Virus record (IMG/VR): IMGVR_UViG_3300045999_003205
Location: 1-39,753 of that record
Direction: 5' to 3' (one strand)
Length of the DNA: 39,753 nt
From: a virus
Of this stretch, positions 23,751 to 32,470 are shown piece by piece (positions within the stretch are counted from its first letter, which is position 1; every line of letters begins with the position of its first letter). Below the pieces are notes generated by a model. It was not told where the DNA came from. It was given only the letters and a program-made list of their open reading frames with translations, and made no database searches. Both the position numbers and the translations under genes were made by a program.

Positions 23751-24389
23751 ATGGCATACATAACTAGAGAGGAATTAAAAAGATTATATCCAACAGTAGA
23801 TTACACTATTTATAGTGATGCTACTTTAGATGAAATATTAGAATTTGCTACTGAAAAAGTAGATGATTATTGTGAGCAATCATTTGGGGTAGAAACTTTA
23901 ACTGATGAAATCTCAAAAGCATTTATTGATTCAGATAATTCTTTAATTATATTTCCTAGAAAAGTTCCTTTAATTTCTATTTCAGCAGTAAGTATTGTTA
24001 AAGGTTCAGCAGAAGTTGATATAACTTTAACTAACGGATTAAATCAAAATATTTACACAATACCCTCTTCCGCAGATAGAATTATATTTCCAATTGGAGA
24101 TATATCTTTACAATCAGTTAGTATCTTAGATTTTGGAACATTAAGAAATGTAGATTTTTATTCAAAAATTACATACCAAGCAGGATATGCAACAATTCCA
24201 CCTGTTATTAAAGAGGCAACTGCTTTATTTGCTCTAGAAAGTATTACAAGAAATTTGAATATCACAGGTGCTAGTTCCGTATCACAAGGTGGAATAAGTA
24301 TCAGTTATGGTTCAAATGGGGGTAGTACTAAATTGAGTAATGAGGCACAGCGACTATTAGCAGGATTTGTTAAAGTCACTGGTTGGTGA
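23751..24389 (+). CDS. Head-tail connector (adaptor, HK97 gp6-like)
   Basis: 212 residues. The start Y-I-T-R-E-E-L-K-R-L-Y-P, D-A-T-L-D-E-I-L-E-F-A-T-E-K-V-D-D-Y-C and the later I-P-P-V-I-K-E-A-T-A-L-F-A-L-E helix match the helical adaptor family that forms the first ring under the portal. A beta-rich insertion lies in the middle. The ribosome site GAGGAA is about 11 bases upstream and can be hidden by a hairpin. It is the first of four neck genes. Confidence 0.8.
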   Translation: MAYITREELKRLYPTVDYTIYSDATLDEILEFATEKVDDYCEQSFGVETLTDEISKAFIDSDNSLIIFPRKVPLISISAVSIVKGSAEVDITLTNGLNQNIYTIPSSADRIIFPIGDISLQSVSILDFGTLRNVDFYSKITYQAGYATIPPVIKEATALFALESITRNLNITGASSVSQGGISISYGSNGGSTKLSNEAQRLLAGFVKVTGW

Positions 24390-24392
24390 TTT

Positions 24393-24737
24393 ATGATACC
24401 TATCAATACACATAAAGCAACATTTTATAAACTATTACCTGATAACTCTGATGCAAATAAAGAAGGTTACGTTGTTGTTAATAATCTAATAGGTATAAGT
24501 TGCAACATACAACCAACTACAGCAAATCCAACAGAGATGGCAACAGGAATGTTTTCTAATACCCACATTATGTATATTTCACCAACTTATTCAGGAATTA
24601 GAACAGGATACAGAGTTTTAATTTCAGGAATGTATGATGGAGAATTTAACAGGGTATTAACTGTAGAAGGAGTAGAAGATTGGAGTAAAGGACCTTTACC
24701 ACACTACGAAGTAAATTTGTCCGAGCAACAAAAATGA
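24393..24737 (+). CDS. Head closure (stopper) protein
   Basis: 114 residues, predicted beta-barrel: K-A-T-F-Y-K-L-L, I-S-C-N-I-Q-P-T, H-I-M-Y-I-S-P, Y-R-V-L-I-S-G and Y-E-V-N-L strands in the order of Phage_H_T_join/gp16-like stoppers. Position after the adaptor fits. It would seal the DNA channel until tail joining. Its stop overlaps the next start by four bases. Confidence 0.7.
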   Translation: MIPINTHKATFYKLLPDNSDANKEGYVVVNNLIGISCNIQPTTANPTEMATGMFSNTHIMYISPTYSGIRTGYRVLISGMYDGEFNRVLTVEGVEDWSKGPLPHYEVNLSEQQK

Positions 24738-25210
24738 TTAGAGTTAAAGTAGAAGGATTAACAGAATTAATTGAGAATATGGGAGCAACTAGAACTATGG
24801 TTAAACCTTTAATAGCAGGAACATTAAACCAAGTAGCAACTCAAATAAAATATGATGCAAGAAACATTGCACCAATTGCTTTTGGTAAATTAAAAGGTGG
24901 TATTAGTCATACAGTTAAAAAGAGTTCGTTAGAGGGCATTGTTTGGAGTAAAGAAAAATATGGTGTATTTGTGGAAAGAGGTACAAGACCACACTTTCCT
25001 CCTATTGAACCTTTAAAAAGATGGAGTGCTTTGAAATTAGGTAATCCTAACCTTGCTTGGGCAGTTGCTAAAAAGATTGCTAGAGAAGGAACAGATGCAC
25101 AACCATTTATGCAACCTGCTTTGGATAAGAATATATTTTTTATGAAAAAGAAATTTGGAGAATTAGCACAACAATTAGTAACTGTTATGAAATATGGAAA
25201 TAGAATATGA
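24734..25210 (+). CDS. Neck/tail completion protein (HK97 gp10-like)
   Basis: 158 residues. I-R-V-K-V-E-G-L-T-E-L-I-E-N-M, A-R-N-I-A-P-I-A-F-G-K-L-K-G-G-I, Y-G-V-F-V-E-R-G-T-R-P-H-F-P-P and A-Q-P-F-M-Q-P-A-L are signature stretches of the HK97 gp10 family, which sits at the head-tail junction. ATGA overlaps at both ends couple it to its neighbours. Length and motifs are normal. Confidence 0.85.
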   Translation: MIRVKVEGLTELIENMGATRTMVKPLIAGTLNQVATQIKYDARNIAPIAFGKLKGGISHTVKKSSLEGIVWSKEKYGVFVERGTRPHFPPIEPLKRWSALKLGNPNLAWAVAKKIAREGTDAQPFMQPALDKNIFFMKKKFGELAQQLVTVMKYGNRI

Positions 25211-25644
25211 GTGTAAATAGAATAGAAACAATTAAACAAATTATAGTCAATAAAGTTCAAGGATTAAGTCATATAAGGCATACCTATAACTACGAAAATG
25301 CTAACCCACAAGGTTTTCCATTTGCTACTGTCACACTAGATAGTTTTGACGGACAATTTGCTGACTTTTCTGCTATCTCAAAAAGAAACATTAGAAATTG
25401 GAACTTTTTAGTAAGAGTATATGTTGAAAGAGATGAAGCAAGTTTTGGAAGTGAAAAGGCAGAAAGAGTAGCAGTTGAAACAGCAGATGAACTACTAATA
25501 GCATTTGATAATGACCTTACCTTAGGTGGTGAAGTTAAAATGGTTCAGGTAGTCAGTGGAAGTTTCACAAATGAGCAAATAGGTAATACAGTAAGGGTAA
25601 TAGAATTCGTAATAAATTGTATGGATGTGGTAAATGCATCTTAA
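25207..25644 (+). CDS. Tail terminator protein (putative)
   Basis: 145 residues between the gp10-like gene and the tail tube gene, the usual place of the tail terminator. It shows an N-terminal helix, F-P-F-A-T-V-T-L-D-S, a W-N-F-L-V-R-V-Y-V strand and an A-V-E-T-A-D-E-L helix, the alpha-beta order of that family. It would cap the growing tail and join it to the head. Called mostly on position and fold pattern. Confidence 0.7.
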   Translation: MSVNRIETIKQIIVNKVQGLSHIRHTYNYENANPQGFPFATVTLDSFDGQFADFSAISKRNIRNWNFLVRVYVERDEASFGSEKAERVAVETADELLIAFDNDLTLGGEVKMVQVVSGSFTNEQIGNTVRVIEFVINCMDVVNAS

Positions 25645-25667
25645 TTTTGAAAGGTGGTGATTAAATT

Positions 25668-26648
25668 ATGTCATTAGTAATAGGAAGGCAAGGATATTTA
25701 GGATTAGCAATAGAAGGTACTTCAGGAACTCCTGAATCCTCTCCAAGTGTTTATATTCCTTTTACCGATAATTCCTTGGAAGTTATTGCTGAAAAATATA
25801 TGGATGTTTCATCAAGAGCAAGTAGAGTGTTAAATCACGATGCTATAGCAGGAAGAAATAGAACAGAAGGCGATATTGGTATGTATTTAGATGCAACTAA
25901 TTCAGGTTATCTGTTTAAGTTAGCGTTAGGACAAGAGGTTAAAACACAAGTTAGTGTTTCACCTGCAGTAGATAATCACCAATTTTTCGTAACTGCTTCA
26001 GGAAACTCTCCATTAACAGCAACACTATGGAACTTTAGAGGTACGGGACCTGCTGTAAAGCAATCAAGCAGAATGGCAGTAAATACTTTAGAGTTAGAAG
26101 TAACTAACGATGGACTTGCAACTATGACTGCTAATTTTATGGGTAATGAAAGTAATAATACTTCAGCACCTACATTAGCAACAACTTCAGGAACTATCTT
26201 ATCTTGGGCAAATGGTTGTTTAAGATTTGGAGATACTGTAGCAGAAGCAATTGCTTCAGCACCTACAAAGATTACAAACTTTACAATGTCTATAAATAAT
26301 AACGTTGAATTGTTATACAGATGTGGAAGTGGTAATCCGGACGGAGTAATAGCAAATGCTGTTGAAGTTACTGGTAGTTATACCTTGTATTTTGAAGATG
26401 ATACTCATTTGAATTACTATGTAAATAATTCTAAAAAAGCAATGGTTCTTACCCTAGAAGGTGCAAATCTTGGAGGAGTAAATGAACAATTACAAATTGC
26501 ATTTGATAGAGTTGTTCTAACAGAAAAAACAATTGAAACAGGACAAGATACATTGTTCGCACTTCAAGCAACATATTCAGCAATTCAAGACACTAATAAA
26601 CAATTAGTAGTTGTGAATTTACAGAACGGTAAAACCACCGTATATTAG
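25668..26648 (+). CDS. Major tail (tube) protein
   Basis: 326 residues with the same ribosome leader as the capsid gene. I-G-R-Q-G-Y-L-G-L-A, D-V-S-S-R-A-S-R-V-L and L-E-V-T-N-D-G-L-A-T-M-T-A-N-F and the closing N-L-Q-N-G-K form a beta-rich tube protein. The length allows an extra surface domain beyond the core tube fold. It forms stacked hexamers around the tape measure protein. A small hairpin and an extended -10 promoter follow. Confidence 0.85.
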   Translation: MSLVIGRQGYLGLAIEGTSGTPESSPSVYIPFTDNSLEVIAEKYMDVSSRASRVLNHDAIAGRNRTEGDIGMYLDATNSGYLFKLALGQEVKTQVSVSPAVDNHQFFVTASGNSPLTATLWNFRGTGPAVKQSSRMAVNTLELEVTNDGLATMTANFMGNESNNTSAPTLATTSGTILSWANGCLRFGDTVAEAIASAPTKITNFTMSINNNVELLYRCGSGNPDGVIANAVEVTGSYTLYFEDDTHLNYYVNNSKKAMVLTLEGANLGGVNEQLQIAFDRVVLTEKTIETGQDTLFALQATYSAIQDTNKQLVVVNLQNGKTTVY

Positions 26649-26653
26649 GTTTC

Positions 26654-26674
26654 TGAGTGGTGAAATGCCACTCA
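26654..26674 (+). other. Stem-loop after the tail tube gene
   Basis: TGAGTGG (26654-26660) pairs with CCACTCA (26668-26674) around 7 bases. No T-run follows. As after the capsid gene, it may protect the 3' end of an abundant mRNA or slow ribosomes. Confidence 0.5.
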
Positions 26675-26683
26675 AATAAAAGA

Positions 26684-26698
26684 TGGTAGAATACATTT
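26684..26698 (+). promoter_or_regulatory. Extended -10 promoter giving a leaderless chaperone transcript
   Basis: TGGTAGAAT, six bases, then ATG 26699: the same geometry as at 10238, 12554 and 33581. No -35 and no Shine-Dalgarno site is seen. Confidence 0.55.
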
Positions 26699-27010
26699 AT
26701 GGAATTGAAATCAATAATTAAAACAGTTATTAAAGAATACCCACAAGACCCTGAATTAAAAGTTAAATTCTACACAGATTTACCAATTGGAATAGCAGAT
26801 AAATTACAAGATGAAACAATGCCTGATTTAGAAAAGATGATTTTCTTTGCTAAACATATTGTTAGTGATTGGAACTTTGCTGATGAAAATGGAGTTAAAT
26901 TAGAAGTGACAGAAGAAAACATTAGAATTCTAAACGTTAGCATTGTTACTTGGATTATTGAAATTGCGACTGATTTAATAAAACCTGATGCAGATAAAAA
27001 AAAAGAATAA
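26699..27010 (+). CDS. Tail assembly chaperone, short form (lambda G-like)
   Basis: 103 residues, placed between tail tube and tape measure as expected. It is helical and acidic, ending D-A-D-K-K-K-E. The last codons form a run of nine A (26996-27004). The -1 frame opens at exactly this point and continues to 27222, so most ribosomes would make this short form and a few the longer form. In lambda, G and GT coat the tape measure before tail polymerisation. Confidence 0.85.
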   Translation: MELKSIIKTVIKEYPQDPELKVKFYTDLPIGIADKLQDETMPDLEKMIFFAKHIVSDWNFADENGVKLEVTEENIRILNVSIVTWIIEIATDLIKPDADKKKE

Positions 27011-27222
27011 CTAAAGAACTTATTGGTTTTCTATCTTCCAAAAAAGGAAGAACAAATATTCCTGAATACAAAATGATGAAGTTTTGTGAGACCTTTGGAG
27101 TTTCACCAATTGACTATTATTTGATACCATCAAAGACGGTAGATTTATTTTTTATGATGAAAAATTTGGAAGGACAATTTGATGGACAAAGAACTGAAAA
27201 TAGTAATATCAGCAGACGATAG
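26998..27222 (+). CDS. Tail assembly chaperone frameshift extension (lambda T-like)
   Basis: After a -1 slip on AAAAAAA (26998-27004) the frame continues for 72 residues to TAG at 27220-27222, giving a fusion of about 174 residues from ATG 26699. The -1 frame has a stop at 26995-26997 just before the slippery run, so it has no own start there. The extension contains L-S-S-K-K-G-R-T-N-I-P-E-Y-K-M-M-K-F-C-E and F-G-V-S-P-I-D-Y-Y-L, a compact T-domain. It overlaps the tape measure start. An internal ATG at 27073 lacks a ribosome site. Confidence 0.8.
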   Translation, partial: KKRITKELIGFLSSKKGRTNIPEYKMMKFCETFGVSPIDYYLIPSKTVDLFFMMKNLEGQFDGQRTENSNISRR

Positions 27223-29068
27223 AGCAACACCTACTATTTCAAAATTAGAAAACAAATTAAAAGGTACATCAAAAGAATTTGATAATACAACAATATCCAC
27301 ACAAGGATTTGGTAGTGCCATTACTAAAGCAAACGTGATTGCTGGTTTAGCAGTTGAAGGTATCAAAGCATTAGGAACTGCTCTGATTAACTTAGGTAGA
27401 GATGCAATTCAATCAACAGCAGATTTTGAACAATCAAGAATAGCATTTGACACAATGCTTGGTAGTGCCGCAAAAGGTGCAAAGTTAATGCAAGAGATTT
27501 CAGATTTTGCTGTTAAAACACCATTTGAATTACCTGAATTAGTTGATGCCTCAAAAAGATTGTTAGCATATAACATTGAAGCAGAAAAAATTATTCCAAC
27601 TATGACAATGTTGGGGAATATTACAGCAGGAGTTGGTAGAGAAAAACTACCTCAACTTATCCTTGCCTTTGGACAGGTAAAAGCATCAACAAAATTAACA
27701 GGTGCTGAGTTAAGGCAATTTACTGAAGCAGGTGTTCCTTTGTTAGATGCCCTTGTTAAAAAGGCAAATGAAGGTGGGGGAGCATTAGTTAAAGTTGGTG
27801 GTGCCTCAAAAGAATTAACAAGAGAAGCAGCAAAGTTAAATAAAAAATTAGATGACCAAAGATTTAAGTTGGATTATATGGCGAAAAACGGGGATAAAGG
27901 TGAAAAAGCATACAAAAACTTAGAGGAGCAAATTAAATTTACCAAAGCACAAATTAAAGACTTAGGACCAATAAGTGAAGGTTCATTCCAAAAAGTTCAA
28001 GTAACAGCAGAACAAATGATTGAAAAAATATCCGATGGAGAAGTTACTTTTCAACAAGTTGAAGAGGCATTAAAAACCCTATCAGGTGAAGGTGGGAAGT
28101 TCTTTAACTTAATGGAAAGGCAATCTAATACTTTTAGTGGAAGATTAAGTAACATCAATGACCAATTTGGTAGATTACAAAGAAGCATTATGGGTATGAA
28201 TGAAGCAGGAGATATTCAAGAGGGTGGTTTATTTGACAGATTATCTAAAGGTTTATTGTTTTTTATGGAATCTTTAGATGCAAATTCTCCACAGATTTTG
28301 GAAGCATTTAACTATATTGGAAATGCAGTTATGGAATTAGGTAAGTTTATTGGAGGTGCTGCTACAGATTTTTGGACTAAGTATGGTGCTGATATTACTT
28401 ACGTATTACAAGGACTTTGGGATTTTATAAAGTTTGTTGTTAGTGGAATTGTTTGGATTTGGCAAAATGACTTTGCTTATATTAGAACTATTATTACTTA
28501 TGTTTTAGATAGCATAGTATCAATGTTTGAAGGTGCTTTTAAGGTACTTCTAAATATTTTAAAGTTTTTCGTAGCATTATTTAAGGGAGATTGGAATGCT
28601 ATGTTTGAAGCAGGAAAGCAGATACTTATTGGATTTTTGGAAACAATAAATGGATTATTTAACAGGATACCAACTCTAATTTGGGAAGGATTAAAGTTAG
28701 GATATGAAAACTTAACAAAATGGTTGGGGGATATGTGGAAGTCAGTTAGTGAATGGGGGGATAAAGTTAGAAATAAAATCAAAGATGCTTTTGATTGGAA
28801 CAAAAAAGGTTCTCCATCATATAACGATTTAATGACTGAAACAGAAAAACAAAGTAAGAAGAAATTAAATATAATTTTGGATAATGGATATATGAGTAGA
28901 TTTGGAAACTCACCTACAAGTTCAACTCCTTTAACATCTAATAGTGTGAATATTAACTTTAATGGAAATATGTCAGTTAGAAGTGATAATGATATAACTG
29001 CAATAGCACAAGAAATTAAAAGAATGATTAACAGAGAGGATGTATTATTTTCTAAAGGATTATACTAA
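27182..29068 (+). CDS. Tape measure protein
   Basis: 628 residues from ATG 27182; GGAAGGA lies 7 nt upstream, whereas the in-frame TTG one codon earlier is ignored. The N-terminal half has the tape-measure core (F-E-Q-S-R-I-A-F-D-T-M-L-G-S, F-A-V-K-T-P-F-E-L-P-E-L, L-T-G-A-E-L-R-Q-F-T-E-A-G-V-P). A charged coiled coil follows around 215-265, then a set of hydrophobic segments (about 385-500) that can insert in membranes during DNA delivery. The short length predicts a tail of roughly 90-100 nm by the usual rule of 0.15 nm per residue. Confidence 0.9.
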   Translation: MDKELKIVISADDRATPTISKLENKLKGTSKEFDNTTISTQGFGSAITKANVIAGLAVEGIKALGTALINLGRDAIQSTADFEQSRIAFDTMLGSAAKGAKLMQEISDFAVKTPFELPELVDASKRLLAYNIEAEKIIPTMTMLGNITAGVGREKLPQLILAFGQVKASTKLTGAELRQFTEAGVPLLDALVKKANEGGGALVKVGGASKELTREAAKLNKKLDDQRFKLDYMAKNGDKGEKAYKNLEEQIKFTKAQIKDLGPISEGSFQKVQVTAEQMIEKISDGEVTFQQVEEALKTLSGEGGKFFNLMERQSNTFSGRLSNINDQFGRLQRSIMGMNEAGDIQEGGLFDRLSKGLLFFMESLDANSPQILEAFNYIGNAVMELGKFIGGAATDFWTKYGADITYVLQGLWDFIKFVVSGIVWIWQNDFAYIRTIITYVLDSIVSMFEGAFKVLLNILKFFVALFKGDWNAMFEAGKQILIGFLETINGLFNRIPTLIWEGLKLGYENLTKWLGDMWKSVSEWGDKVRNKIKDAFDWNKKGSPSYNDLMTETEKQSKKKLNIILDNGYMSRFGNSPTSSTPLTSNSVNINFNGNMSVRSDNDITAIAQEIKRMINREDVLFSKGLY

Positions 29069-29829
29069 TGAGATACGGAGAATTAGAATTACAAACAAAT
29101 GAAATTATAGTTAGTTCTGTTCAATACAGACAAATGGCAGAACGGGTTATGAATACTTCACCAATTTCTAGAAGAAGTGGTAATAAATATCTTTCTGATG
29201 AATTTACAACCAAAACAATTGTAATGGAAGGCCACGTTGTTTCTAACTCTACTTCAGGACTTATTGGAGTTGTAGATAATATGCACAGGTATTTAGCATT
29301 ATCTCAACAAGATTTGATTATTGATGATACTGACAGAGTTTATATTGCTACTTGTTCAAAAGCAGAATTTCCTGAATTATCTTTTACAAGAAGCACAACA
29401 CCATTTACATTAGAATTTTTATCAGTTCAACCATATGCTTATGGCGATAACTTAAATGCCACATTTGTAATGCCAAGTGGAGTAACTACTCAAACAATCA
29501 CAACTTATATTTCAGGTAGTGCTTATGCTGAACCACAATTATCTTTAACTACAATTGGAACCGCAGGAAATGCCGGATTTACAAAGATACAAGTTAATCA
29601 TACAAATACAGGAGGACAAGTTGTTATTAGTGGAACTTGGAGTCAGAATACAGAAACTGTTTTAAACTATGACAATGCCACAATTACTATTAGTGGATTA
29701 TTAACAGATTACACAGGTAATTTTACAAGTTTCCCTGTAGGTACAAATTCATTACAAATATCATTTACGGGTAATAACGATTTTGGTGTTTCAGGACAAC
29801 TTACTTATTTACCAAGATTTTATTTCTAA
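29068..29829 (+). CDS. Distal tail protein (Dit-like)
   Basis: 253 residues; start overlaps the tape measure stop. The N-terminal part contains an S-D-E-F-T-T-K-T-I-V-M-E-G-H-V stretch and an L-S-Q-Q-D-L-I-I-D-D-T-D-R segment like the Dit N-domain, followed by a beta-sandwich second half with repeated T-I-T-I-S-G-L type strands. Dit forms the hub at the tail tip. Position after the tape measure supports the call. Confidence 0.75.
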   Translation: MRYGELELQTNEIIVSSVQYRQMAERVMNTSPISRRSGNKYLSDEFTTKTIVMEGHVVSNSTSGLIGVVDNMHRYLALSQQDLIIDDTDRVYIATCSKAEFPELSFTRSTTPFTLEFLSVQPYAYGDNLNATFVMPSGVTTQTITTYISGSAYAEPQLSLTTIGTAGNAGFTKIQVNHTNTGGQVVISGTWSQNTETVLNYDNATITISGLLTDYTGNFTSFPVGTNSLQISFTGNNDFGVSGQLTYLPRFYF

Positions 29830-29832
29830 TGT

Positions 29833-31140
29833 ATGCACTTACCTGATTATCCAACTACAAAGAAAACTTTTACTTACAAAGTATATTCAAAATCAAGTTA
29901 TGAGTGGGATACTTTAGTTTGGGACGTAGATACTTGGAGTACTGGAACAGAAAAAGCAATTGTTGGTATTTGGAAGAATGATGTAATTTCTGACCCTAGT
30001 TTTAGAAGTGTTATAAACTCAGGTGATGCTGAAATGGAAATAACTTTAGCAAGACCATTTGATAACTTTGGAGAAGGACAAGATATTCAATTAAATAATA
30101 CTGTTGAGTGCCGGGTATTTGATAAAGAAGCACCTAATGGAACTTTAATTTTTACAGGTTATATATCTTCATATTCACCTATTTTAGATGATGATAATAG
30201 TTATTTAACAGTTTATGTAAGAGGTGTTGCTGATACTTTAGCAAATAGAATGTTAAGGGATAGTTCAGGAAATACCACTATTGCTTATAATTCAAAAGAC
30301 CCTAGTTTTATTATGAGGGATATTATTACCAAATTTAGAGATAATGATTTAGGAGAAATATTCTATACTGCTAATTCAATTAAAGATACTAATACAACTG
30401 TATCTTACACATTTAGTACCAATACTTATAAAGAGGCATTAGATAAAGTTATAGAACTATGTCCATACTTTTGGTATTACAGAATTGACCCTGATGGATT
30501 AGTTACATTAGATGAAAAAACAACAATTATTGACCATCAAATATCTACTAAAAAAGACATCGCTTATTTAAGACCTGAAAGAAATATTGAAGATTTTGGA
30601 AATGATGTTTATTTTACAGGTGGGGAAGTTGCAGGTTCTAATTTATTTTTAAGAACTACCGACCCTACTTCAATTGATGATTACGGTAGAGTTGTTATAA
30701 GACTTCAAGATGGGAGAGTAACTGATTCTTTGACTGCTCAAATAATGACTAATAGAGTTTTATTTGAAAAGTCAGAACCTACAAGAAGAACTGTTGTTAG
30801 AATTTTAGATAGTAATGGTACTAACTTTCCAACTAATACTGGTTATGATATTGAATCAATTAAAGTTGGACAAAATATACAAATTAGTGAGTTGACAGGT
30901 GCTGTTCCAAATCCAACTAAATGGGATAACTTTTACTGGGACGGTAATTTGTGGGACAATATTAAGAGTGCTAACATAGCAGATATTATGCAGATAACTT
31001 CTTTGACATATAATCCTGACTATGTTGAAGTAGAAGCAACAACAAGGTTGCCTGAAATAAGTAAGAGAATTGAGGATATAAAGAGGAATTTGGATAGAAA
31101 CAATTATTTACTTAATCCAAATGCACCTACAAATTTTTAA
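29833..31140 (+). CDS. Tail-tip (Tal/gp27-like) hub protein
   Basis: 435 residues. V-I-N-S-G-D-A-E-M-E-I-T-L-A-R-P, V-E-C-R-V-F-D-K, L-I-F-T-G-Y-I-S-S-Y-S-P and the long L-D-K-V-I-E-L-C-P-Y-F-W-Y-Y-R-I-D-P-D-G segment match the tail-hub proteins often annotated as Siphovirus Gp37-like. It lacks a peptidase domain at its C-terminus, so it is a short hub protein. An N-terminal W-D-T-L-V-W-D-V-D-T-W motif recurs near the C-terminus (K-W-D-N-F-Y-W-D-G-N-L-W-D). Confidence 0.75.
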   Translation: MHLPDYPTTKKTFTYKVYSKSSYEWDTLVWDVDTWSTGTEKAIVGIWKNDVISDPSFRSVINSGDAEMEITLARPFDNFGEGQDIQLNNTVECRVFDKEAPNGTLIFTGYISSYSPILDDDNSYLTVYVRGVADTLANRMLRDSSGNTTIAYNSKDPSFIMRDIITKFRDNDLGEIFYTANSIKDTNTTVSYTFSTNTYKEALDKVIELCPYFWYYRIDPDGLVTLDEKTTIIDHQISTKKDIAYLRPERNIEDFGNDVYFTGGEVAGSNLFLRTTDPTSIDDYGRVVIRLQDGRVTDSLTAQIMTNRVLFEKSEPTRRTVVRILDSNGTNFPTNTGYDIESIKVGQNIQISELTGAVPNPTKWDNFYWDGNLWDNIKSANIADIMQITSLTYNPDYVEVEATTRLPEISKRIEDIKRNLDRNNYLLNPNAPTNF

Positions 31141-31155
31141 GAAAGGAAATAAAAA

Positions 31156-31611
31156 ATGGCAGTACTAAATACATTTACACCGAATACAACAGCGAAAGCA
31201 AGTGAGGTTAATCAAAACTTTACTAATATCAATGCTCAAATAAATCCTGAACATAACAATGATGGAACACATAGCATAATTAACTACACAGCAATTAAAC
31301 AAAATATTGTGACTGTTGCTGATGGTGCAACTATAACTTTTGACCTAAATACATCAAACATTTTTTCTGTAATTCTTGGTGCTTCAGGAAGAACTTTAGC
31401 ATTATCAAATGCTAAAGCAGGGCAATGTTTTATTCTTAGGTTAGTTCAAGGTGGTTCAGGTTCTAACACAGTTAATTGGTTTTCAACAATTAAATGGGCA
31501 GGTGGAACAGCACCAACTTTAACAGCGACAAATGGAAAGGTGGACGTCTTTGGATTTATTTGCACTTCAAGTGGATTCTATGACGGATTTATTGTAGGAA
31601 TAAATTTATAA
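31156..31611 (+). CDS. Tail fibre or baseplate attachment protein
   Basis: 151 residues with a GAAAGGAAA ribosome site. The start F-T-P-N-T-T-A-K-A-S-E-V-N-Q-N-F-T-N-I is a common phage fibre N-terminus; the C-terminal half is a small beta domain ending G-F-I-C-T-S-S-G-F-Y-D-G-F. It is coupled to the next gene by TAATG. It likely attaches fibres to the hub. Confidence 0.65.
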   Translation: MAVLNTFTPNTTAKASEVNQNFTNINAQINPEHNNDGTHSIINYTAIKQNIVTVADGATITFDLNTSNIFSVILGASGRTLALSNAKAGQCFILRLVQGGSGSNTVNWFSTIKWAGGTAPTLTATNGKVDVFGFICTSSGFYDGFIVGINL

Positions 31612-32261
31612 TGTACGAAACTATTAAATTAGATTCATCATTTACAGAAGATAATGCTAATTTCAATTACAATAGTAATTTGACAATTGGTGCTAACAAC
31701 AATAGAGTAGTTTTCTTTATTGCTTGTTTTAATAATGCATCTGTAACTATCTCAAATAATACTTTTGCTGGACAGGCAATGACTGTTGCAGTTCAAAGAA
31801 GTTCTAACAATATGACAGTTTATATTTCATACCTTGTGAATCCTCCTGTTGGAACAAATTTAATGTATGCTGATTTTAGTGGTTCAGTACCACATCTTGG
31901 CACAGCAATATGTTTTTACAATGTAAATACCACAAATCCATTATATGCAACAAGAGATTTTGGAACACCTGCTGGTTCTTATACGGGGGCGATAGCAGTT
32001 CCTGAAAATGGATTATTTTTAGATTCTATTGCTCCTGATGGTAACGCTGTTATTTCTCCAAATGCTGGGCAAACTTTAATTGCAAGAAAAAACGGAACAT
32101 ATGGAGCATTAGGACAATCATACAGAATATTTACAACTGCTAATGCTAGTTATGTCGCAAGTTGGGACAATAACACTTTTCAAAACACAACTGTTTATGC
32201 TGAAGCAGTATTTAACCCTGCTATAAGGCAAGGAGGTTCTTTTGTGTATAACTTACTATGA
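31611..32261 (+). CDS. Putative fibre/receptor-binding beta protein
   Basis: 216 residues, nearly all beta-strand, rich in N, T, S, A and aromatic residues, with no charged helix. Such composition is typical of phage tip or receptor-binding proteins. It is coupled to the neighbours by overlapping start and stop codons. No known domain is recognised. The last gene before lysis. Confidence 0.6.
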   Translation: MYETIKLDSSFTEDNANFNYNSNLTIGANNNRVVFFIACFNNASVTISNNTFAGQAMTVAVQRSSNNMTVYISYLVNPPVGTNLMYADFSGSVPHLGTAICFYNVNTTNPLYATRDFGTPAGSYTGAIAVPENGLFLDSIAPDGNAVISPNAGQTLIARKNGTYGALGQSYRIFTTANASYVASWDNNTFQNTTVYAEAVFNPAIRQGGSFVYNLL

Positions 32262-32449
32262 GGGTAGATGAAAGAATGGCAAAATTAGAGGAGAAGGTTG
32301 AAAACATCAAAGAAAGTTTAGATGACGTTGTAAAAAACAAATTACCCTCAATTGAAAGAAAAATAGAGCATTTAGGAAGATACATTTACATTGGAATTGG
32401 ACTTGCTATGGCAATACAACTCGCATTAACCCACTTTTACAAAAACTAA
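32258..32449 (+). CDS. Small coiled-coil membrane protein (XhlA-like holin component)
   Basis: 63 residues: a 35-residue amphipathic coiled coil (M-A-K-L-E-E-K-V-E-N-I-K-E-S-L) followed by one membrane segment (Y-I-G-I-G-L-A-M-A-I-Q-L-A-L). The layout is that of haemolysin XhlA-type proteins, found next to phage endolysins. It overlaps the fibre gene by four bases. Probably part of the lysis cassette. Confidence 0.65.
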   Translation: MRVDERMAKLEEKVENIKESLDDVVKNKLPSIERKIEHLGRYIYIGIGLAMAIQLALTHFYKN

Positions 32450-32470
32450 AATTCAATATACATTTTAAGT

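Noticed and set aside
27073-27222. A separate small gene starting at the ATG at 27073
   Set aside because: No ribosome site precedes it, and the frame is open from the slippery A-run in the way expected for a frameshifted tail chaperone.
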